A stretch of DNA of 60,000 bases from Nymphaea colorata (Eukaryota; Streptophyta; Magnoliopsida; Nymphaeales; Nymphaeaceae). The stretch lies in contig NC_045144.1 in the NCBI RefSeq assembly GCF_008831285.2, positions 25,313,716-25,373,715 on the forward strand, read 5' to 3'. The translations under genes and the position numbers were made by a program. A model generated the notes under the pieces. The model worked only from the letters and a program-made list of their open reading frames with translations. It was not told the DNA's origin and did no database searches. Positions 19,723 through 32,766 of the stretch are shown in pieces. How positions within the stretch are numbered: the stretch's first letter is position 1; the number at the start of each line of letters is the position of its first letter.

Positions 19723-22700
19723 TACATCTCTTTTCAAGGCACATGTCATGAAGGTTTTTTATTCAGCAATTTCACATTTTTAAATCCTGCTTTATCAATC
19801 ACGTTTTTCCATTTCTAAGAAAAAGCTTTCTAAACTATCAAGGAAAATTGGAACTGGAATATTCATTTTAACTCCAGTTTGAGGTTGAATTTTGTTTCTA
19901 GAATGTGAGTATAAAGAATTGAGAAATGTGAAAAAGAAAAGGGTGTCTGAATGTGAATGTGAGTCTAAAGAATTGATGGTAGGTATATTCATAATAATAT
20001 TAGATAGGGTGTATATCTAAATGTATACAATACATATATAATAACCAATCCAAATTTTCAAAATTAAGGAAAATGAGATGAAAATATATAATATTGATGG
20101 AACAGAAATAAATAAAAAGAAAAGAAGGGAAATTCAAAATTGAAGAAAAAATTAAGCTTCCAAATATAACAAGTAACCTTGTGTCACTAGTCCATGTTGT
20201 TATTAATAGCCTAAGTTGGAGAATTAATTTGATTATAGGGCTAATATACTCTTAAAAGAAGGCAAATTTCAAGTTTATTAATCTGTCTTAGCATTTTTAA
20301 CTATATTCAGTTATATTAGTACATGATTAGCTATACCCTAGATTGTTAGTATGGGGATGCTTCTTTTCTTTATTAACACTCGAAAATTATTCAAGGAAAT
20401 TTTAGATGTATTAAAAATTAGTTGTCTTGTCAAAGTTATTTTTTAGAAGGTAAATCTTACTTTTATTGATGTAAAAACTAATTTCACATTATGGATTTAT
20501 GAATTTTGATTAACCATGTTAAAAATTTATTTGTTTCTAACAATATTATAAAGTTATGCTTATTTTTTATTGTTGCCAAATCTATGAGTTGTGTTTTGAA
20601 AAGAAAACTTTGTTGTAATTAATGACGAGAGCAAGGGGCTGAGGGACACTCGAGTCAACAGCACAGGTCTGATATGAGTGGTCCATGTAATTTTTACACC
20701 ATCACTATGTCATTTTTCCAATGACACTTTTGATGGGCTGGTGTGGGCACACTGCCTCCCCAGAAGATGCTATCTCAAAGTTCAGCCATCTAAGCCATGC
20801 TTTGTTGTTGGCTCCCAGCTCAATGCGCTGGCCTGGGAATGGACTAGCTTCCTAGCAAGCCTGAGCTTGGCACCTAAGAAAATGCCTTTAAATGAAGACA
20901 AATTTTAAGATCTATTAGGTTACATTAGCATCTTTAACCATATTCAATTACATTAGTGAATAATTAACTATATGCTATGAAAAGTTATTCAAGGGAAATT
21001 TGGATGTACTAAAAGTTAGGTGTACATGTATTTTTCGTAGTTGTTTATAGAAGGTGCAATCAAAATTTTCAATTATTGATTTAACAATTAATTTGCATCT
21101 AATTTATGATTTATATTTGTTTTCAATATCTTTTTCCTTTTGGTTAACATGGTGGTTGGTAATCCATCAATTCCACCGGCTCTTTAGTTTCTTTTCTTAA
21201 ATGTGAACTCCCATTTTTCTCCAACGCATTTATTCTGTTTTATTAGTTAGGTCCATCTTGATATTTTTGCACTTCCGATCCATGTGGTTCCTCCATTACT
21301 TTGTTTTCCCTTAAATTATAATGAAGTCAATAGGGGGAAACTAGCTTTAGAAAAATTTGGTAATTTTTGTGCCAATGTTGAAGCACAAAAAATTATGAAT
21401 GGAATAATATAATGAAAGAATGGATGAATATTTAATTAACAAGTTACAGTCATGAACCTCCAATGTTCATTAATGAACAAGTTAGAATTATGGGTAAATG
21501 ATTTGGGTAAATGGCTGAAATGTCTGAATAAGATTAATTCTAAAATTTGAAGGAACATTTCCATTCGAAGTTCACATTTTTTGTCATAATATCATAAACA
21601 ATGTTGGTGTTTATAGTTTTCTCAATAGGAACTTCATCTTTTGTACTAAATATGCCTACAACAAGATGTTGGGTAAGCTTGGGCATCGGGCCAGCCTCAT
21701 CAAAAAAGTTGAGTGGGATGAGTCTATGAAGAAAACCAATGACCTCCTTTGAAGCTCAACATTGAAGAACATGAATATCCTTTAGAGAAAATGAGGATCC
21801 TAGATATTGATATTTTTAAACATTTTAATAGCAGATTTTCTCAAGTTTATTGGACAAGAAACACTCCAGCCCCTCTGTGGGATCCTGCAAGGAGTCTTAA
21901 GATGAGGAGTATAATGCTATCATTTCCCCATTCTTTACTTCTATGAAAGTAAGGAAAGCCCACCATCTTATGAATAGAATTCACTCAAATAGAAGACATT
22001 TCAAAGTGGACATTTTAGGTTTGCATCTTTTGTTCATAATACAAACAGTTGAAATTAGGAATCATAGAATTGGATCTGCCATACTTTTGATTCAGTACTG
22101 GATGGATGGCGTCTATGCTATATGGATTATACATGAATTAACAAAAGCATGTCCACCCAAGACTAGCGGCAGAGCCAGAAATTTCTCATTAAGCAGTACT
22201 ACTACTAATAAGTTCTAAATTTTCAAGGAGAATCAACATGTAGAAAAGAAAATTTGCTCTGAATTGATTTTAGAAGGTGAAATAGTAATTTTAATTATTG
22301 GTTTAACAATTAATTTGACGGACACGGATTTATGAATTTTTTTATCAACTATGTATTTTCCCTAGTTGATTTTATACGTTGTTTCACATCAACTTCTCCA
22401 TGACCTTCTTGAAATTTAAGTACCAATGCCCTGGAATTTCTGGTGCTGCCGTTGCAACGCAGATATTAATATATCAACAACAATGGGGGTGTTTGATGAG
22501 GCCGGAATTGTGGAATTTTGGAATTAAAATTATTGTTTTGATGTAAAGGAACTGTGTTATGATCAAACAAAGAATTTTGAATCTGGAATTATAGATTCAT
22601 TGCTGATTCAAAATCCCAGAATTATGATTCCACTTTAGGTTTTCTCAATATGAAGGTCACGCTTTTCTAAATTTGCATGCCAGGAAAATAAAAAAAACAA

Positions 22701-23312
22701 AAAAAAACAAAACAGAATACACAAGAACTAAGCTTGACACCTAAGAAAATACTTTTAAATGAGGACAAGTTTCAAGTCTCTTAGGTTGAATTTAGCATCT
22801 TCAACTATATTCAATTACATGTATATTTCCATGGAGGTAGTATGGTAATACTTTTCTTCTTTTTAACGCTGAAAGTTATTCAAGGGAAATTCAGATGATG
22901 CGGTAAAAGTTAGTTGTACATGTAAAAAGGATTAAGCCTTTATTACAATCAAAGGAATATTATTCTGAAACAAACGCACAACATTTGTTATGCACAGATG
23001 CACGCAAACACCCATGTATAAGAAAAAGGATGCCCATGGGTTAATTTTATCCATGTGGACTATAAATGCAGTCCATGGACATAGGAATTCCTTCCAACCA
23101 CATTAAACACTCCATATGTTTCCATTACATGCATGACACTTTTTCTTTTCGTTTAAGCGGGAGTCCAACTACTGAACTTTATGCAAACAACATCAACAAA
23201 AGCAATAAACTAGCGGGGTTAAGACTTGATTAATTAGTTTACCAATTTCTCTTTTACTAGTTTGTCAATTTGATTCCTATGTGTGCTACTCTTTTGGGCT
23301 GTAAAAGGTTTC

Positions 23313-23699
23313 ATATACGACACTTAAGTTGAAGAGTGTACCATAGGACTACCGATATCCTGAAGCAACATTGGTCCCAAAAGGTAGAAAAAGAAAGGTG
23401 GCTGTTGCGTCTCTTTTACCAGAATATCATAATTCCAATTCCCTTTTATCAGTTTGGATCCTTGAATGAATTAACAAGGTATTTAATTCAGATTATGTCA
23501 AGACTTTGTAACAAGTAATTATAACCAATTATACCATGTTAATTCACTCAAGGATCCAAACTGACAAAAGGGAATTGAAATTATGATATTTTGGTAAAAG
23601 AGAGGCAACAGCCACCCCCCTTTTTTTACCTTTTGGGTCCAATGTTGCTTCAGGATATTGGTAGTCTTATGGTACATTCTTCAACTTAAATGTCGTATG
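23313..23699. repeat. Unit hairpin, U3 copy with shortened right arm
   Basis: Arms of about 163 bp (23313-23476 and 23537-23699) with a 60-bp spacer. Markers are CCATAGGACTACCGATATCC opposite GGATATTGGTAGTCTTATGG, and TTTGGATCCTTGAATGAATT opposite AATTCACTCAAGGATCCAAA. In U4-U6 the arms reach 228 bp. U3 has lost the outer part of its right arm, where CGTATG joins directly to TCTACAACCCTG. A 60-codon frame at 23336 is only a by-product of the arm. Confidence 0.9.
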
Positions 23700-24935
23700 T
23701 CTACAACCCTGATTTTTATCTATTTTAACCTTCAATTTTTATATATATGAATAGTAGAAAAGTTCAATAAAACAGCAATAATATTGAAGAAAAAACTACC
23801 TTTTTAATGAATAAATGACAATAGTGTTCTACTAAAACATGACAATGTGCCAAACCTTTTATATTAAGATAACGGGCTTCGAATGATGAAAATATTCATG
23901 TTATACCATTTTTTAGCTTGCAAATATTGTATAATCTCAATCCATTATATTAAAACCACCAAGAGCTTTCAGGCTTGAACTTTTCATCGTGAGAAAAAAT
24001 AATAAAGATTCATTTATCAAGTAATCAAATACAGAAGAAAAAGAAAAAGTGGAACAAAGAGAAGCACTTCACTAAGCTTTGGCTTTCATATGCTGAGCAA
24101 AAGCAGCTTCATATCATAAAAGCTAAAAGAGGAGACATTGTTGTGTAGAGAAGGTTGACAATCCAACTTATAGTAGAAAAATCAGCCCACTAAAGAAATT
24201 ATGGATACAATATTATTGTAAGAAAATCATACAAAATAAAGCAATTATAGATGCAAAATTATTAATCATCAATTTTTATGTAAGTTCATTGCCTTTAACA
24301 CATTAGTTTGGTTCTTTTACTATATATTGGATTAGGACTGGTAATTAGGATTTAAAAAAAAAAAAACCTTCTATATTAATTCAATTTCAACATCCATAGT
24401 GGAAACAAATAGATACTAGTAGTATTTGGTTCCATTTATGTGTTGATTCTCATGGCATCCTCCTTTTAGAGAATATTTAAGATTACAACCAAAGTATTTA
24501 TGAAGATCAGCAAAGTGATGAAGGCGTGAATTGGTGGGGAGAGAACCATGTGTTCAAATCCTCTCGTTGCCCACCGTCCTGATAATCGTCGGTAAAATCT
24601 TCTTTTTACTGACAGTCTGTTTTCATCCCATCAGTAAAGCTTGCATGTTTTGTATTGAGAGTCTCACCTTGCAAGGCTTCATGACTCGAGAAATTTTTGC
24701 TATAGAGTTTTGCATTATAAAAAGAGAATTGACTATAAGGGGCTCCATTTGATGACCATAACACTCTATTAGTGTCTTATGAATCTACCTCAAAATTAAG
24801 GCATGTTTATAAAACCGTTAATCAATCAGTAGATGTTCAAATTTACATGTACTGTAGTGGGACCAAATTTACGGATACCTTTGTATTAGAAAGTAAATTG
24901 ATTGATCAAAACCAACATAGTAAGATCAAGCATGA

Positions 24936-25213
24936 AAGAGAAAGGGTGAGGGCAGCTCGGGGGCGAAGAAGGAGAAACAGAGAAAAGGTGACCGCAGCTT
25001 GGGGGCGGAGGCGGAGGAGATGGAGAGAAAGAGAAAGGGTGAGGGCAGCTCAGGGGCAGAGATGGAGGAGAAAGAGAGAAAGACATTGGGCGATTGCAGC
25101 TCGGGGGCAGAAACAGAGGAGAAAGAGAGAAAGACATTGGGCGATGGCAGCTCGGGGGCAGAAACAGAGGAGAAGGAGAGATAGGGAAAGGGCAAGGGCA
25201 GATCGGGGGCAGG
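24936..25213. repeat. 51-bp purine-rich minisatellite, U4
   Basis: Repeats of about 51 bp, with GGGCGATTGCAGCTCGGGGG and GGGCGATGGCAGCTCGGGGG starting at about 25089 and 25140. Earlier, more diverged copies are spaced 39-54 bp. Because 51 is a multiple of three, the repeats give a periodic 17-residue pattern (RHWAIAARGQKQRRKRE) on the plus strand and a Pro/Ser/Phe-rich one on the minus strand. The array lies between direct copies of a 55-bp motif at 24881-24938 and 25404-25460. Confidence 0.9.
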
Positions 25214-27224
25214 AGGCTGTTCTGTCCCATGCTTTTCTCTGAAGATTAGCTCGGAAAAATATGGAACAGAGGATATTTTATACTCTATGTCCAATCGTCC
25301 ATCGTGTCCATACTATACTGTGGACGGTGTTTGATAAAAAAATCGATTAAACAGGACACATGTGTTCCATTCTACATATCATGTGACCATCAAACACCAT
25401 CGTAGTGTTAGAAATTAAATTGATTGATCAACATAGTCATAGTAAGATCAAGCACTAAAGTTGCAAATATATGCTTTCGGCATGGAGGACTTGTGAAGGC
25501 CACCCTTTCATGGCAGAAATGATGAAGAAGATGTCCTCCATGCTATTCGTAACTGATTCAAGTAGCACTGCTGAAATATAAAAACCATTTACAAATGATA
25601 AAAAATTAAAATAATCAGTGATGCAAACAAAAATAAAAAATAAATTTATTGATAAACTAATATGAAATTATAGCGTATGGATAATAAACTTTTAGTGAAC
25701 TGAATTGGCAAGGCTAGCTGCCAACTCGTGGTCGAGTTGGATGAATTGATGATGAATTGGCCAATTATTTAAAAAAATCATTTTAAAAAAAAAATAAACA
25801 GATGTGTTTTAAAATTAAAGAAATTAACTTTTAGCATGAAGTTGGTGTTTGCTTGCTGCTCATTAGGGTAAGCCGGAGGAAATCCTACTGCTCATGAAGT
25901 TTTGTGTGTTTGTACTGGTGCACAAATTTTTGTGCACCAATATAGTTAATAAGTAAAATACCTTTACTTCACACTGAAAAAAAAAAAACTTTTTGTAAAA
26001 ACAAAAAAGAAAATGAAAAAAGTAAAGACTACGGAAGACATTTCTTTTTAACAAATTATCAAAATGTCCTTCCCTCCTTTACTGCATACACGCACCTTTC
26101 TACGTGTCAACTAGTGCATCGCTTCCTTCCTATGGGCATTTAATATTCTTGAAATTTTATGGTCATTGGTATATTTTTTCATATCTACGTTGCTGAGACC
26201 TTCTTGAAATTTAAGTACCAACGCCCTCAAATTTATGGTGCCACCATGACATTAGTATCAACAACATTGCCGACACTTAGGAGGTGTTTGATGAGGCCAG
26301 AATTATGGAATTTTAAAATAAAAATTCTTATTTTGATGACATGAGGAATTGGGTTATCAAACAAAAATTTTTCATTCCAGAATTATGGGCACATTCTTAA
26401 ATTACAATTCTAGAATTAATGACTATACCTTTGAGGGTGGAATTATGATTCCAGAACTTCTGAATTTTTACATCTCTCTTTAAGGCACAAGTCATGAAGG
26501 TTTTTTATTCTTCAATTTCACATTTTTAATTCTTACTTTATCAATGACCTTTTTTCATTTGTAAAAATAAAATGATAAACTATCAAGGAAAAGTATAACT
26601 GGAATATTCATTGTTTGAGGTGGAATTTTGTTTCTAGAATGTGAGTATAAAGAATTGATGAATGGGAAAAAGAAAAGGGCTTCTGAATTTGAAAGTGAGG
26701 AATTGATGGTAGGTACATTTGTAATAAAGCTAGATAGGGTGTATATCTAAATGTATATATTACATATATGATAATCAATCAAGATTTTCAAAATTAAAGA
26801 AACATGAGAGGAAAATATAGAATATTTATGGAACATAAATAAAAAAAAGGAAAAAAAAATAAACAAAAAATTTAGTTTGAAAGTATAACAAGTAATTGTT
26901 TGTCACTTGACCCTGTTGTTGTTAAAAACCTATGTTGGGGAATTAATTTGACTAAAGGACTAAAATACTCTTAAAATGAAGGCAAATTTCATGTTTTTTA
27001 ATCTGCCTTAGCATTTTTAACTATATTCAATTATATTAGTACATGATTAGGTATACCCTAGATTGTTAGTATGGGGGCGCTTCTTTTCTTTATTATGGCT
27101 GCAAAATTATTCAAGGAAATTTTAAATGTACTAAAAATTAGTTGTCTTGTCAAAGTTATTTTTTAGAAGGTAAATCGTAAATTTATTGAGTTACATCAAT
27201 TTAGTTGTAATTATAAAGTTACAT

Positions 27225-27475
27225 CAATAAAGTTATGATTACAGCAGAGTTTTGTTTTCAAAAAGACACCTCATAGATTTGACAACAATAAAAAATAAGC
27301 ACAACTTTATTGATGTAAAAATTAATTTCACATTATGGATTTATGAATTTTGATTAACCATGTTAAAATGGATGTGTTTCTATCAATATTATAAAGTTAT
27401 GCTTTTTTTTTATTGTTGTCAAATCTATGAGGTGTCTTTTTGAAAACAAAACTCTGTTGTAATTATAAAGTTATG
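27225..27475. repeat. Inverted duplication in U4
   Basis: Arms about 27225-27312 and 27389-27475. AGAGTTTTGTTTTCAAAAAG with CACCTCATAGATTTGACAAC faces its inverse, GTTGTCAAATCTATGAGGTG with CTTTTTGAAAACAAAACTCT. U3 at about 20560-20620 has a single copy of this segment, so the inversion arose after U3 separated. The same structure is in U6 (about 42468-42720) and U7 (about 52118-52370). Confidence 0.9.
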
Positions 27476-28162
27476 CTTATTTGACAACGGAGTTTTGAAA
27501 TTAATTTCATTGGGGGAAGCGGGCCATCACTATGTCATTTTTTCAATGAAACTTTTGATGGGCTGGTGTGGGCACACTGCCTCCCCGGAAGATACGTTCT
27601 CAAAGTTTAGCCATCTAAGCCATGCTTTGTTGTTGGCTCCCAGCTCAATGTGCTAGCCTGGGAATGGACTAGCTTCCTAGCAAGCCTAAGCTTGGCACAT
27701 AAGAAAATACTGTTAAATGAAGACAAATTTTCAAGTCTATTAGGTTGCATTAGCATCTTTAACCATATTCGATTACCTTAGTGAATGATGAACTATATGC
27801 TATGAAAAGTTATTCAAGGGAAATTTGGATGTACTAAAAGTTAGGTGTACATGTATTTTTCGTGGATGCTTATAGAAGGTGCAATCATAATTTTCAATTA
27901 TTGATTTAACAATTAATTTGCATCTAATTTACGGATTTTTATTTGTTTTCAATATTTTTTCCCTTTTGGTTAACATGGTGCTTGGTAATCCATAGATTTC
28001 GTCTGCTCTTTAGTTTCTTTTCTTAAATGTGAACTCCCATTTTTCTCCAACGCATTTATTCTGTTTTATTAGTTAGGTCCATCTTGATATTTTTGCACTT
28101 TTGATCCATGTGGTTCCTCCATTATTTTGTTTTCCTTTAAATTATAATGAAGTCAATAGGGG

Positions 28163-30042
28163 TGTTTTCATCCTCAAAATTTTTGGTTTTTGGAGTACTC
28201 CAAAAAAATGAGGTTTTGTTTTTAAAAAAAGAAGAGAAAGGGAGTCACCCGTCGATATGAAGATTAATCATTCTCGGCACCTTTACTGGGGGTAATAAAT
28301 CCATGGGCTATCTTTATTATTGATGCATTTCTTTTTATCTTAAACGTCTTTTCACTCTATAGTGTTTGAGAAAATGTTGAAGATTTCATGTTTCAACATT
28401 TTTAGAGAGTTTTGAGGAATCTTTTGAGAGTGTAAAATATTTTGATTTTGAGAAATTCTTATAAATATTTGAAAAACTTTGGAGATCTCTTTTTGTAGTC
28501 ACTTTACTGTTCTCTTAAGCTTTAAGTAGGCTTGAGATGTTGCTCTAATTCGGTTTCCACCTAGTTAAAGCTTCATCTCCTCTTGGTTAAGGTTTTTGGA
28601 GCAGTGCTTATGATTACAAATGATATTAAGAGAGGGTGAATGCATTGATATATTGAATTTATATGATTAGAAGAGAGCAAAACATTCCTACCACATCATT
28701 CATACATCTAATATTTTTGTTTTATAGCTAGCATAACTTTTTGACTCTAAAGTAGGGATTTGAAAGTTATCTCATATGGTCATGGAGAGATAAAGAAGAG
28801 AGAAAAAAGGAAACCAAAACAAAGCTGCATTCAATAAAATAAAGAATGATTCAATCATAAAATAAAATATTACTTCACATTCTCATACTCCCTGTGCACT
28901 CAAGAAGCTAACCTTCTTAACTCTAAAATATATAAAGCAATCTTATATGGTCATGGGGAGATAAAGAAAGCAAGAAAACAAAGGAAAGAAAGGAATTGGA
29001 TGATGATTATATACCTCTAATGAGTAAAACTCTAAGATGATGAAATGAACAACCTTACTTGGATGATCCTAGATCTCCTTGAGTGAAGCTCCAAGATGAT
29101 GAAGAGTATGTATTCAATAGAGTTGTAGCTTGATGAAGTTTGCTCCAAGGTTGAAGAAGGAGAAGAAGTGAGAAAGAAAGAAGAAGAGGGAAATGGAGGA
29201 AGAGAGCTAAAAACTATAAGTCCTCAAATGAGAATTTACTAAAGTTTTACCAAGGGCTAGTTCATGCCAAAGAGGGAAGATTATGAAGGGTACTTATAGA
29301 GAGTTTTGTAGCCAAAACTCAGAATTTGAACTTTTTTTAATTTTACAATATTTTCATGCGAATTTCACATAATTTTGAATTATTTTTAATTTTTTATAAA
29401 AAAAAATAGGTTTTGACTAAGTGCAATTGGCCCTTAACCCTACAAATACCCCCTTGGGGTGTGGGTAGGGTTAATACCCACCTAAAAAAATCAAAAACCA
29501 ACCCCCAAGGGTCGGTTTTGCAAGATAAAAGGGTGGGGAGGGGGCCTGCATTGTTGCAGGCCCCTGCCCGGGCACTGTTTTGTGTTCGCGCACACGCACG
29601 TGTGCACGACGCGAGCTCTCGCGTCATGTGACTGTGTGTCGTGCGATGGATTTTTTTTTTAAATAAGGGTTTTTCGTATAAAAGCATAAAGATTCATTTT
29701 TCTGTTCATTTTATTTAAAAATATATAAAACTCTTTTTTTTATCAAAATGGTGGTCAGCTTCGTTTTAAGCCTCAAAAACTTATTTTAGTGCAAGCACGA
29801 AGCGTAAAACAGGGGAGAGGTCTGTGCATGTGTGTTCGATGCTTATAACATCAGGCTTTGTTGTTTTGAACTCGATTTTGGATTTTAAGTTTCAAATGCT
29901 CGATTCTGACCTAAACTTGGTTTTGGATCTAATTTGGATCTAAGAGTTGGATTTTAGATTTAAATCTTTGCGTCTAAATTTGGGTTTTGTGTTTGTGTTT
30001 GGCTAAAATAACAGTCTTTTAAAAAAAATTGGGGTCATTACA
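28163..30042. mobile_element. Solo LTR in U4, 1880 bp, TSD AGGGG
   Basis: Starts TGTTTTCATCCTC and ends GGGGTCATTACA, flanked by AGGGG at 28158-28162 and 30043-30047. U3 at about 21331 has the undisturbed AGGGGG site. TG...CA ends, a 5-bp duplication and absence of any coding region or internal direct terminal repeats fit a solo LTR from recombination between two LTRs. TATAAAAG at 29677-29684 would be the LTR TATA box. From memory, the beginning (a TGTTTTC start with GGAGTCRCC about 90 bp in) resembles LTRs of the Tat/Ogre branch of Ty3/gypsy; this family call is uncertain. Confidence 0.8.
29677..29684 (+). promoter_or_regulatory. LTR TATA box
   Basis: TATAAAAG preceded by TTTTTCG and followed by CATAAAGATTC, in the last quarter of the solo LTR. 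It is kept in the copies of U5, U6 and U7 (near 36716, 44947 and 54562). Confidence 0.5.
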
Positions 30043-30380
30043 AGGGGAAAACTAGCTTTAGAAAAATTTGGTAATTTTTGTGCCAATGTTGAAGCACAAA
30101 AATGATGAAAGGAATATTATAATGAAAGACTGGATGAATATTTAATTAACAAGTTACAGTCATGAACCTCCAATGTTCATTAATGAACAAGTTAGAATTA
30201 TGGTTCCATGATTCGGGTAAATGGCTGAAATGTCTGAATAAGACTAATTGTAAAATGGAACATTTTCATTTGAAGTTCACATTTTTTCTCATAATATCGT
30301 AAACAGTGTTGGTGTATATAGTTTTCTCAATAAGAACTTCATCTTTTTTACTAAATTTGCATACAACAACATGTTGGGGA

Positions 30381-30646
30381 AGCATGGGCATTGAGCCAGC
30401 CCGACCCAATAAGGAGTCGGGCTCAGGCCGGCCCAAAACCTAGGCCCGGCTTGATTAAATTAAAAAATATTATATTTTTAGTATAAAATAATCTATAAAT
30501 GTAATTAATCTTAATAAAATGTTATAAAATTATATATATTAATAAAAAATATATTAAAAATTTATCAGGGCCACCCGGGCTCGGATGCCCTTTTTCGGGC
30601 CGAGTCGGGTCGGGTAACTACCGGTGGCCCGGCCCAGTGCCTAGGT
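30381..30646. mobile_element. GC-ended hAT-like MITE, U4 copy
   Basis: Begins AGCATGGGCATTGAGCC and ends GGCCCGGCCCAGTGCCTAGG; the centre is AT-rich (TATATATTAATAAAAAATAT). U2 at about 14960 has the empty site (ACGCTGGGATTTAG). Here the flanks are TTGGGGA and CTAGGAATTAG, consistent with a degenerate 8-bp duplication. Copies at the same place: 37423-37688 (U5), 45652-45918 (U6) and 55259-55525 (U7). Confidence 0.7.
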
Positions 30647-30837
30647 TAACTCTAGGAATTAGATTACATTCCAAATGAAATAAGAACTCCATGTTCATGG
30701 TATAATTCTGTCTAGCATCTTAAATGCATGTTGAATGTAGAGGCAATATTCAGTATACCAAATTGTACACATTACCCTAATGGTCCACGCACGCATGTTT
30801 GAAAAGAAAATAGAAGACATTTCTGAAACACTCGTTG

Positions 30838-31010
30838 TGGAAGGGGCGACGCCAGAAATTTTTCATGAGAGGGGCCGAATAAAGTTTCTAAATTTTGAAT
30901 AGGGCCAAAATATCATTTTTCAAAATGTTTATATAAAATAAGTGAAATTTTCTAAAATTTACATGTAAATTTTAAAAAAATATATTTTGAGGTAAGGGCC
31001 GAAATATCAT
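30838..31010 (+). mobile_element. Truncated GGCGGMGCCAG MITE, U4 copy
   Basis: Starts near AAGGGGCGACGCCAGAAATT and runs through TCTAAATTTTGAATAGGGCC. It breaks off at GGGCCGAAATATC...CTACACAATCAACGCC without the right end that U2 keeps. The same deletion is present in U5-U7, so it predates their duplication. Confidence 0.65.
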
Positions 31011-31367
31011 TTTTCCTACACAATCAACGCCATATTGTAGAGAGATGGAGTAATAGCTATATCAACAGTCATCAAAAGAGTTGAGTGGGATGGGTCTAAG
31101 AAGAAGGCCAATGACCTCCTTTAAAGAAAATGAGGATCCTAGATATTGATAATCACCTCCATTCAGCTTTTTAAACATTTTAATAGCAGATTTTCTCCAG
31201 TTTATTCGACCAAGAATCACTCCAGCCCCTCTGTGGGATCCTGCAAGGAGTCTTAAGTTGAGGAGTATAATGCCATCATTTCCCCATTCTTTACTTCTAT
31301 GAAAGTAAGGAAAGCCCACCATCTTATGAATAGAATTCACTCAAATAGAAGACATTTCAAAGTGGAC

Positions 31368-31713
31368 ATTTTAGGTTTGCATCTTTTGTTCATAATACAA
31401 ACAGTTGACATTAGGAATCATAGAATTGAATCTGCCATACTTTTGACTCAGTACTGGATGGATGGCATCTATGCTGTATGGATTATACATGAATTAACAA
31501 AAGCACGTCCACCCAAGACTAGCGGCAGAGCCAGAAATTTATTTTAGGTTTGCATCTTTTGTTCATAATACAAGCAGTTGAGATTAGGAATCATAGAATT
31601 GAATCTGCCATACTTTTGATTCAGAACTGGATGGATGGTGTCTATGCTATATGGATAATACATGAATTAACAAAAGCATGTCCACCCAAGACTAGCGGCA
31701 AAGCCAGAAATTT
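31368..31713. repeat. 173-bp tandem duplication inside the small open frame, U4
   Basis: ATTTTAGGTTTGCATCTTTT starts at 31368 and again at 31541. U6 has the same duplication (46641 and 46814); U5 and U7 do not. It breaks the frame, since 173 is not a multiple of three. Confidence 0.9.
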
Positions 31714-32766
31714 CTCATTAAGCAGTACTACTACTAATGAGTTCTAAATTTTCAAGGAGAATCAACATGTAGAAAAGAAAATTTGCTCTGAATTGATTTT
31801 AGAAGGTGAAATAGTAATTTTAATTATTGGTTTAACAATTAATTTGACGGACGCGGATTTATGAATTTTTTTATCAACTATGTATTTTCCCTAGTTGATT
31901 TTATACGTTGTTTCATATCAACTTCTCCATGACCTTCTTGAAATTTAAGTACCAATGCCCTGGAATTTCTGGTGCTGCCGTTGCAACACAGATATTAATA
32001 TATCAACAACAATGGGGGTGTTTGATGAGGCCAGAATTGTGGAATTTTGGAATTAAAATTATTGTTTTGATGTAAAGGAACTGTGTTACGATCAAACAAA
32101 GAATTTTGAATCTGGAATTATAGATTGATTCCTGATTCAAAATCCCAGAATTATGATTCTACTTTAGGTTTTCTCAATATGAAGGTCACGCTTTTCTAAA
32201 TTTGCATGCCAGGAAAATAAAAAAACAAAACAGAATACACAAGAACTAAGCTTGACACCTAAGAAAATACTTTTAAATGAGGACAAGTTTCAAGTCTCTT
32301 AGGTTGAATTTAGCATCTTCAACTATATTCAATTACATGTATATTTCCATGGACGTAGTATGGTAATACTTTTCTTCTTTTTAACGCTGAAAGTTATTCA
32401 AGGGAAATTCAGATGATGCGGTGAAAGTTAGTTGTACATGTAAAAAGGATTAAGCCTTTATTACAATCAAAGGAATATTATTCTGAAACATACGTACAAC
32501 ATTTGTTATGCACAGATACACGCAAACACCCATGTATAAGAAAAAGGATGCCCATGGGTTAATTTTATCCATGTGGACTATAAATGCAGTCCATGGACAT
32601 AGGAATTCCTTCCAGCCACATTAAACACTCCTTATGTCTCTATTACATGCATGACACTTTTTCTTTTCGTTTAAGCCGGAGTCCAACTACTGAACTTTAT
32701 GCAAACAACATCAACAAAAGCAATAAACTAGTGGGGTTAAGACTTGATTAATTAGTTTACCAATTT

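Larger units (their letters stand above)
17186..23851. repeat. Tandem unit U3
   Basis: About 6.67 kb, the simplest nearly complete unit. In order: leader with the best Pol III-box match (17809-17863), minisatellite 18238-18469, GGTGTTTGAT MITE 18576-18646, block with GTGCACAAATTTTTGTGCAC at 19191, first GGTGTTTGATG block 19537, CACACTGCCTCCCC block 20745, and empty solo-LTR site at about 21331. After that come a deletion junction at about 21690-21700, the small-frame block 21943, the second GGTGTTTGATG block 22489, and the hairpin 23313-23699. The junction near 21690 joins the first bases of a GGGCATCGGGCC MITE directly to CATCAAAAAAGTTGAGTGGG. Confidence 0.85.

Noticed and set aside
23336-23518. 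60-codon frame beginning MYHRTTDIL in U3, U5 and U6
   Set aside because: It covers the left arm and loop of the unit hairpin. The first codon is GTG, the arms mirror each other, and no motif is present.
24772-25242. Arg-rich 156-codon frame and Pro/Ser/Phe-rich frames on the other strand, repeated in U5-U7
   Set aside because: They arise from the purine-rich 51-bp minisatellite, where stop codons are rare in all frames. They start in non-coding leader sequence and lack any domain.
29413-29631. Frames in the solo LTR (ILQIPPWGV...)
   Set aside because: They lie within a non-coding LTR and vary with small insertions and deletions between units; no retrotransposon protein motif is seen.
31062-31340. 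92-codon minus-strand frame repeated in U4-U7
   Set aside because: Its first codon is GTG, not ATG. The copies are recent duplicates so similarity is no evidence of selection, and the U7 copy differs strongly in its first half.
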